From Steroidobacteraceae bacterium (GTDB lineage: Bacteria; Pseudomonadota; Gammaproteobacteria; Steroidobacterales; Steroidobacteraceae): a stretch of DNA of 64,000 bases. The stretch lies in NCBI GenBank assembly GCA_017853555.1, contig JAFMJH010000005.1, positions 1 through 64,000 on the forward strand, read 5' to 3'. A model generated the notes under the pieces. It was not told the origin of the DNA. It worked only from the letters and a program-made list of their open reading frames with translations, and ran no database searches. Shown piece by piece: positions 59,096-64,000 of this stretch. The number at the start of each line of letters is the position of its first letter. Positions within the stretch are counted from its first letter, which is position 1. Made by a program: the position numbers and the translations under genes.

Positions 59096-60317
59096 CCGCC
59101 GCCGGCATCTCGCCGGCGATTCCGAGCGCGCGCTCGACGAACGCGCGCCGCAACCATGGCGCGCGACCGACCCAGCCGAGGCCGCGTTGCGCGATGCGAC
59201 CGAGCGCATCGTCGCCGAAGGCGAGATACCGATTGAACAGATCCATCGCGAGACCCATCGCCTCGTTCTCGCCCTTGCGCCAGCGCTCGTAGCGACGCAA
59301 GACGCGCAGCGCGCCGGGCGCTTCGCCGCTCGCCACGGCAGCATCGATGCAATCGACTAGCGCCGCAGCGTCGAGCAAACCGAGATTCACGCCCTGCCCC
59401 GCGAGCGGATGCACGATGTGCGCCGCATCGCCCACCAAAGCGCAACGCTCGCGCACGTACACCGGCGCGTGCACGCGCCGCAGCGGAAACGCACGCCGCT
59501 CGGAGGCGAGCGTGAGCGCGCCCAACACGCCGTCGCTCGCGGCGGTCAATTCGGCCGAGAATGCCGCCGGCTCGAGCGCGAGCAAGGCCTCGGCGCGCGC
59601 CTTGGGCAGCGACCAGACGATCGAACATTCGCCACTGGCCAACGGCAGCAGCGCGAGCGTGCCCTCACCCAAAAATCGCTGCCATGCCGTGCGGGCATGC
59701 GCGCGCTCGCAAGCGACGTTGGCGACGATGCCGAGTTGGCCGTAATCCTGTTGCAAGGTGCCGAGCCCGGCGGCGCGACGCACCACCGAGCGACCGCCAT
59801 CGGCGCCGATCACGAGCGCCGCGCGCAACGCGCCGTCGCCGGTCTCGATGCGGACGGCGTCGGCTTCGAACACGAGATCGTCCACCCGCGTGGCGCGCAG
59901 CTCGCCACCGCCCGCCCGCAAGGCTTCGAGCGCGGCGCTTTGCAACGCGGTGTTGCCGACGATGTAACCGAGGTTGGGTTCGGCGAGTTCGCCGGCATCA
60001 AAAGTGAGTGCACCGGTGCCGTGGGCGGGCTCGCTCGCCGGCCACACGTGCATGCGTTCATAGGGACTGAGCACGTCGGGTGCAGCGGAGAGGGCCGACC
60101 AGGCGCCGGCTGCACGGCAGATGCGCTCGCTCGCGCGCGACAAGGCGACGACGCGCAAATCCGCGCCGCCACGCGCATGCTCGTTCGGCAGTTCGCGTTC
60201 GAGCAACACGACGCGCAGACCGGCCGTGTGCGAGCCGCGCACCAGCAACGCGCCGAGCATCGCACCGACGGGCCCACCGCCCACGATCGCGATATCGCAA
60301 TCGCGCGCGGCAGTCAT
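59061..60317 (-). CDS. UbiI/VisC-type FAD-dependent hydroxylase
   Basis: Flavoprotein monooxygenase of ubiquinone synthesis; by position and sequence it fits UbiI (C5 hydroxylation). The 418-residue product has the N-terminal FAD motif IAIVGGGPVGAMLGALL, the LRVVALSRASERIC segment typical of UbiI, and the second FAD motif CALVGDAAHIVHPLAGQGVNLGLLDA. The start overlaps the ubiH stop by four bases. Ring position specificity cannot be fixed from sequence alone. Confidence 0.9.
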   Translation of the reverse strand: MTAARDCDIAIVGGGPVGAMLGALLVRGSHTAGLRVVLLERELPNEHARGGADLRVVALSRASERICRAAGAWSALSAAPDVLSPYERMHVWPASEPAHGTGALTFDAGELAEPNLGYIVGNTALQSAALEALRAGGGELRATRVDDLVFEADAVRIETGDGALRAALVIGADGGRSVVRRAAGLGTLQQDYGQLGIVANVACERAHARTAWQRFLGEGTLALLPLASGECSIVWSLPKARAEALLALEPAAFSAELTAASDGVLGALTLASERRAFPLRRVHAPVYVRERCALVGDAAHIVHPLAGQGVNLGLLDAAALVDCIDAAVASGEAPGALRVLRRYERWRKGENEAMGLAMDLFNRYLAFGDDALGRIAQRGLGWVGRAPWLRRAFVERALGIAGEMPAAVSRSGRSSLRR

Positions 60318-61543
60318 CGCGACACGCTCAAGCCGCGCGCGAGTCGCGGCACGTTCGCACCGAACCCCAGACTCAGGCGCGACAAGGCCTGCTTCGCCGT
60401 CGGTGACAGATCGAACAACAGCAAGCCGAGATCACGCAATGCGGGCACGCCGGCACGCGTGTCGCCGAAGAGTTTCACGAGTCCATCGGTGAAGCGCACC
60501 ATGCCGTCGCGATCGGCGGTACGGCGCGCACGAAATTCCTGCAGCACGGCAGGCGCACCGACATCACCGCCGCGCGGCACGCCGGCGAGCACTTCGGCGA
60601 GCGTCGCGGCGTCGCGCAAACCGAGATTGAAGCCCTGCCCCGCGACCGGATGCAAACCCTGCGCCGCATTGCCGATGAGCGCGACGCGCTCGCCGACCAA
60701 TTCTTCGGCGCGCGTGAGTTTCAATGGATAGGCGTTGCGACGCCCGACTTTGAGAAACCGCCCCGCACGCCAACCGAAGCGTGACTGCAAAGCCGTCAGA
60801 TACTCGGCATCCGACAAGGCGAGCACGCGCTCGGCTTCCGCGGGCGCGAGCGTCCACACCACGCCGTAGTGACCCCCGACCAGCGGCAACACCGCGAACG
60901 GCCCTTCGGGCGTGAAGCGCTCATAGGCCGTGCCGTCGGCGGGCTGCGTGCTCGCCACGTGCGCGACCACGGCGACTTGCGAATAGTCTTCGACGCTCGC
61001 CGGCAAGCCCGCAGCGGCACGCACTTGAGACTGCGCCCCGTCGGCGGCGACCACGAGCCGCGCGGCGATCGGCGTCGCGCCGGGCGTGGTGTCCAATTCG
61101 ACTTGCGAGCTGCCGATGCGCACTGCGCTGCACCGCGCCGGCATGCGCAACTCGAGATCAGTGAGGCGCTGCAGTGCCGCGCGCAACACCGCGCCGGTGA
61201 CGCGATTGGGCAGTACGTAACCGAAGGCTTCGAGATCGTGCTCGGCCGCTTCGAGCCGTGCGAAACCGAAACGCCCCGCGTCCGAGACGTGAATGCGCGT
61301 GATCGCCGCGGCCGACGGCGCGAGCTGCGCCCATAGCCCCAAAGTTTCGAACACCCGCCGCGTGCCGTTGCCGAGTGCGGTGGTGCGATCGTCGAACGAG
61401 GGCTGCGCTTCGGCATCGGCGGCGACGCTTTCGATCAACGCGACGCGCAGACCGAGCGGTTGCAGGGCGATCGCGAGACTCGCGCCGACGAGACCGCCGC
61501 CGACGATGGCGACATCGACCGCAAGCGGTGCCGGCGCGCTCAT
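60314..61543 (-). CDS. ubiH: 2-octaprenyl-6-methoxyphenyl hydroxylase UbiH
   Basis: FAD-dependent hydroxylase for ubiquinone ring C1. The 409-residue product has VAIVGGGLVGASLAIAL, the UbiH-type PSFDDRTTALGNGTRRVFETLGLW, and VALIGNAAQGLHPVAGQGFNLGLRDAATLAEVL (the usual GDAA reads GNAA). It overlaps both neighbours by four bases, in the order pepP-ubiH-ubiI known from Escherichia coli. Confidence 0.92.
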   Translation of the reverse strand: MSAPAPLAVDVAIVGGGLVGASLAIALQPLGLRVALIESVAADAEAQPSFDDRTTALGNGTRRVFETLGLWAQLAPSAAAITRIHVSDAGRFGFARLEAAEHDLEAFGYVLPNRVTGAVLRAALQRLTDLELRMPARCSAVRIGSSQVELDTTPGATPIAARLVVAADGAQSQVRAAAGLPASVEDYSQVAVVAHVASTQPADGTAYERFTPEGPFAVLPLVGGHYGVVWTLAPAEAERVLALSDAEYLTALQSRFGWRAGRFLKVGRRNAYPLKLTRAEELVGERVALIGNAAQGLHPVAGQGFNLGLRDAATLAEVLAGVPRGGDVGAPAVLQEFRARRTADRDGMVRFTDGLVKLFGDTRAGVPALRDLGLLLFDLSPTAKQALSRLSLGFGANVPRLARGLSVSR

Positions 61544-62898
61544 GCGGCCGCCATCAACGCTTCGATCTCGGCGGCATCTTTGGGGACGCCGTCGGTGAGC
61601 ACCTCGTGACCGTCGCGCGTCACCAGTACGTCATCTTCGACGCGGATGCCGATGTTGCGAAACTGCGGCGGCACGCCGCGCGTGCCGGGCGGGATGTACA
61701 AGCCGGGCTCGATGGTCAGCACCATGCCGGGCTCGAGCGCGCGCCACGTCGCGCCGATTTTGTAGTCGCCGACGTCGTGCACGTCCATGCCGAGCCAATG
61801 CCCGGTCTTGTGCATGTAAAAGCGACGATAAGCCTGCGACTTGATGAGCGCGGGCACCTTGCCTTTGAGCAAACCGAGTTCGACGAGACCGGCGGTGAGG
61901 ACCTGCACGGCCACTTCGTGCGGCGCGTTCCAATGATTGCCGGGTTTGACGGCCGCGATCGCCGCGAGATTCGCCGCGACCACCAGCTCGTACAGCGCAC
62001 GCTGCGGCTTGCTGAATTTGCCGTTGATCGGGAACGTCCGCGTGATGTCCGAGGCGTAGCATTCGTATTCGCAACCGGCGTCGATCAGCAACAACTCGCC
62101 CGACCGCAACACCGATTCGTTCTCGCGGTAATGCAGGATGCAGCCGTTCGCGCCGCCGCCGACGATCGGCAGATAGCTCGGCTCGGCGCGCGCACGACGG
62201 AACTCGTACTCGATCTCGGCTTGGATTTCGTATTCGTGCATGCCGGGACGACAGCGGCGCATGGCCCGCACGTGCGCCCGCGCGGCGATCCGCGCCGCCT
62301 CCCGCATCAACTCGATTTCACCGCGACTTTTGAAAAGGCGCATCTCGTGCAGCACGTGCTCGAGCGCGACCATTTCATAGGGTGCGTGCCGCCCGTGTTT
62401 GGCGAGCGCCCGCAAGCCGTTGACCCAACCGACGACGCGCTGGTCGAACTCGCGATGTACGCCCACGGTGTAGAACACCTTGGCGCGATTTTCGAGCAAG
62501 CCCGGCAGAATCTCGTCGATGTCGCCGATCGGGAACGCATCGTCGGCACCGAAGTCGCGGCACGCTCCGGCAGGGCCGGCACGCCGACCGTCCCAGGTCT
62601 CGCGCGCCGGATCGCGATCGCGCACGAACATCAAAAATTCGCCCTGCGGCCGACCCGGCACCAGCACCGCCACCGATTCGGGTTCGCGAAAGCCGGTGAG
62701 GTAGTGGAAATTGCTGTCCTGCCGGTATGCGTGCTCGACGTCGTTGTTGCGCAGATGCACGGGCGCCGACGGCACGATGGCGATCGCGTCGCGCCCCATC
62801 GACTTCATGAGTTGCCGACGACGGCGCGCGAACTCCTCGCGCGCGATCGTCAGGGCACGCGCCGGGCGCGCCTCAGTGGAGCGCGACGGGCGTACCAT
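61540..62898 (-). CDS. pepP: Xaa-Pro aminopeptidase PepP
   Basis: Cytoplasmic metallopeptidase that removes N-terminal residues before proline. The 452-residue product has the creatinase N-terminal domain (REEFARRRRQLMKSMGRDAIAIVPSAPVHLRNNDVEHAYRQDSNFHYLTGF) and the pita-bread domain with metal ligands in LLIDAGCEYECYASDITRTFP, HKTGHWLGMDVHD, LTIEPGLYIP and GIRVEDDVLVT. The ATG at 62898 lies 26 bases inside ygfB and gives about 19 extra residues before the usual start. A downstream non-ATG start is possible. Confidence 0.94.
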   Translation of the reverse strand: MVRPSRSTEARPARALTIAREEFARRRRQLMKSMGRDAIAIVPSAPVHLRNNDVEHAYRQDSNFHYLTGFREPESVAVLVPGRPQGEFLMFVRDRDPARETWDGRRAGPAGACRDFGADDAFPIGDIDEILPGLLENRAKVFYTVGVHREFDQRVVGWVNGLRALAKHGRHAPYEMVALEHVLHEMRLFKSRGEIELMREAARIAARAHVRAMRRCRPGMHEYEIQAEIEYEFRRARAEPSYLPIVGGGANGCILHYRENESVLRSGELLLIDAGCEYECYASDITRTFPINGKFSKPQRALYELVVAANLAAIAAVKPGNHWNAPHEVAVQVLTAGLVELGLLKGKVPALIKSQAYRRFYMHKTGHWLGMDVHDVGDYKIGATWRALEPGMVLTIEPGLYIPPGTRGVPPQFRNIGIRVEDDVLVTRDGHEVLTDGVPKDAAEIEALMAAA

Positions 62899-63442
62899 CG
62901 GCAGACCCCGCGGCGCCCGCTTCGCGGAAGCGCGCGAATTCGTCGAACAGCAATTGCACCCCGACGCGCACGAACTCGACCAGTTCGGCGTACGCCGATT
63001 CGTTCGCTTCAGCCCCGTCGCTCTCGTCGACCGACACCTGCGTGATGGCAGTCAGGTCGCGCACGACTTCGCCGATCTCGGCGGGCAGATGCTCGATGTC
63101 GGGGATCGGACTCGTGCCGAGCCCGTAGAGGAAACCCTGACACCACTGTCCTAGTGCAGCCGCACGATCGACGACCGGCGTGGCGTCGTCGGGCAAACAC
63201 GGTTCGAATTCCAACTCGCGACCCCGCAATTCGGTCGCGGTCGCATCGAACCAGCTCTGCAGCGCACCGCGCGCATCGCCCGGGTCACCCTCGGGAAATA
63301 CCTCGCGCAACCAATCGTCGAGGGTGTACTCGCCGCTGGCACACAACGCACCGACCATGGTGCCGTGCGCCTCGGGGACGTCGGTCAATGCCCGGCCCGC
63401 GGCCAGCCACGCATCGATCTCGGTGTAGGTATGCAAGGACAT
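62873..63442 (-). CDS. ygfB: UPF0149 family protein (YgfB)
   Basis: YgfB/YecA-type helical protein. In Pseudomonas a homologue affects beta-lactam resistance through peptidoglycan-recycling gene control; here the role is unproven. The 189-residue product has PEAHGTMVGALCASG, LDDWLREVFP and ALGQWCQGFLYGLG, typical of UPF0149. There is no Shine-Dalgarno, and CATAAT ends six bases before the ATG. It heads ygfB-pepP-ubiH-ubiI. Confidence 0.92.
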   Translation of the reverse strand: MSLHTYTEIDAWLAAGRALTDVPEAHGTMVGALCASGEYTLDDWLREVFPEGDPGDARGALQSWFDATATELRGRELEFEPCLPDDATPVVDRAAALGQWCQGFLYGLGTSPIPDIEHLPAEIGEVVRDLTAITQVSVDESDGAEANESAYAELVEFVRVGVQLLFDEFARFREAGAAGSADGTPVALH

Positions 63443-63448
63443 GCGGCG

Positions 63449-63454
63449 ATTATG
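63449..63454 (-). promoter_or_regulatory. Putative -10 box for ygfB (leaderless type)
   Basis: On the minus strand CATAAT (five of six) ends six bases before the ygfB ATG, with no Shine-Dalgarno between. No clear -35 box is seen. Confidence 0.45.
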
Positions 63455-63475
63455 CCTCAGGCGACCTGCCGATCA

Positions 63476-63504
63476 TTGCCTGCAGGAGCCCATCGGCCCA
63501 TAAT
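63476..63504 (+). promoter_or_regulatory. Putative promoter for the TIGR02449-zapA operon (leaderless type)
   Basis: TTGCCT (63476-63481) and CATAAT (63499-63504) are 17 bases apart. The -10 ends seven bases before the ATG at 63512, so the predicted start is within a base or two of the ATG. This is the best-formed promoter of the leaderless-type group. Confidence 0.5.
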
Positions 63505-63511
63505 TTTCACC

Positions 63512-63736
63512 ATGAGCGACAAGCATGGTCTGGAAGCTGAATTGAAGCGCCTCGAGCGTCAACTCGAAGAGTTGCTGGCGGTCGTCGGGCAGTTGCGCGA
63601 GGAAAATCGCGCCCTGCGCCAACGTCAGGACAGCCTGAGCACCGAACGCGCGACGCTGTTGCAGCGCAACGAACAGGTGCGCACGCGGGTCGAGGCGATG
63701 ATCGGTCGCCTGAAGACTCTGGAGCACGGCGCTTGA
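63512..63736 (+). CDS. TIGR02449 family coiled-coil protein
   Basis: Small coiled-coil protein usually next to zapA and similar in size to ZapB. The 74-residue product is almost entirely heptad-like (LKRLERQLEELLAVVGQLREE, LRQRQDSLSTERATLLQRNEQ). Its role is unknown; Z-ring association is inferred from the linkage. The zapA TTG start overlaps its stop. Confidence 0.88.
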   Translation: MSDKHGLEAELKRLERQLEELLAVVGQLREENRALRQRQDSLSTERATLLQRNEQVRTRVEAMIGRLKTLEHGA

Positions 63737-64000
63737 GCGGCACCGACAAAGACAAGGAAGCCGCGCGCATCAACGTGCGCATCCTCGACAAGGACTACTT
63801 GATCGCCTGCCCTCACGACGAGCGCTCGGCCCTGCTCGATTCGGCGGAACTGCTGAACCAGAAAATGCGCGAGATCCGCGACAGCGGCAAAATCGTCGGT
63901 GCCGATCGCATCGCCGTCATCGCCGCACTGAACATCGCCGCCGAACTGCTGAAGTTGCGCGAAAAAGACCGTCGTCACGAGACGGAACTCGGCGAGCGCG
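63733..64000 (+). CDS. zapA: Cell division protein ZapA (partial, 3' end beyond window)
   Basis: Bundles FtsZ filaments at the division site. About 89 residues are visible before the edge. The start is TTG overlapping the previous stop (TTGA). The reading begins SGTDKDKEAARINVRILDKDYLIACPHDERSALLDSAELL, with the ZapA globular domain and the start of its coiled coil (IAAELLKLREKD). In related genomes the 6S RNA gene follows zapA; it would lie outside the window. Confidence 0.93.
   Translation, partial: MSGTDKDKEAARINVRILDKDYLIACPHDERSALLDSAELLNQKMREIRDSGKIVGADRIAVIAALNIAAELLKLREKDRRHETELGER

Overview
The window is a gene-dense, high-GC stretch of a gammaproteobacterial chromosome with about 67 protein genes and one tRNA gene. 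Several gene orders point to this class: queA-tgt-yajC-secD behind a tRNA-Leu; gatCAB divergent from mreBCD-mrdA-rodA; lptD-surA-pdxA-rsmA-apaG-apaH divergent from amgK-murU; and ygfB-pepP-ubiH-ubiI next to zapA and near gcvTHP. The split GcvPA/GcvPB, amgK-murU, GatCAB, and heavy GTG/TTG start use argue against Enterobacterales and for a Xanthomonadales/Nevskiales/Steroidobacterales-like lineage. That placement is an inference. I see no phage, IS, CRISPR or rRNA; this is core genome. The two edge genes, secD and zapA, are cut.

Layout: 0-4.2 kb (minus) holds queuosine synthesis and Sec translocon accessories. 4.2-5.3 kb holds tRNA-Leu(CAA), a Nudix hydrolase and a 7Fe ferredoxin. 5.3-7.9 kb holds xerD-dsbC and divergent plsC. 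8.0-14.7 kb is an acyl-CoA/ketone-body module (thiolase, SDR, ETF-quinone oxidoreductase, acetoacetyl-CoA synthetase) ending in zapE. 14.7-18.8 kb (minus) is gatCAB-hslO. 19.0-29.0 kb is the cell-shape and peptidoglycan operon mreBCD-mrdA-rodA-mltB-rlpA, then dacA-dat-ybeD. 29.0-33.0 kb (minus) is amgK-murU-lipA-lipB-folE. 33.1-41.2 kb is lptD to apaH plus a class I fumarase. 41.2-45.2 kb (minus) is rlmI-lgt-thyA-SET methyltransferase-folA. 45.2-48.2 kb holds a degenerate thioredoxin/DUF255 protein, a DUF6356 protein, an Lrp-type regulator and a HIT protein. 47.7-57.1 kb (minus) is a ten-gene co-directional run from gcvT through gcvH, gcvPA, gcvPB, dgkA, a PfkB kinase, DUF72, tsaC, an ornithine-decarboxylase-like enzyme and the HIT gene, headed by a tandem glycine riboswitch and an intrinsic terminator. 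57.5-59.1 kb holds ispG and phhB. 59.1-63.4 kb (minus) is ygfB-pepP-ubiH-ubiI. 63.5 kb to the end is a TIGR02449 coiled-coil gene and zapA.

Operons are compact, with many 4-base start/stop overlaps, so translational coupling is probably common. The only gene-free stretch over 300 bases is 57114-57514, which holds the glycine riboswitch, its terminator and two divergent promoters.

No wholly new system is evident. The most interesting signal is a recurring start architecture: a TAGAAT or CATAAT-type -10 hexamer ends 6-10 bases before an ATG that has no Shine-Dalgarno (lipA, lgt, tsaC, ygfB, the TIGR02449 gene, xerD, lptD). This suggests leaderless mRNAs. Other points of note are a SET-domain lysine methyltransferase with a histone-H1-like basic tail, a palindromic TATAAT element between amgK and lptD, and a DacA-type carboxypeptidase with a strictly period-3 lysine linker.
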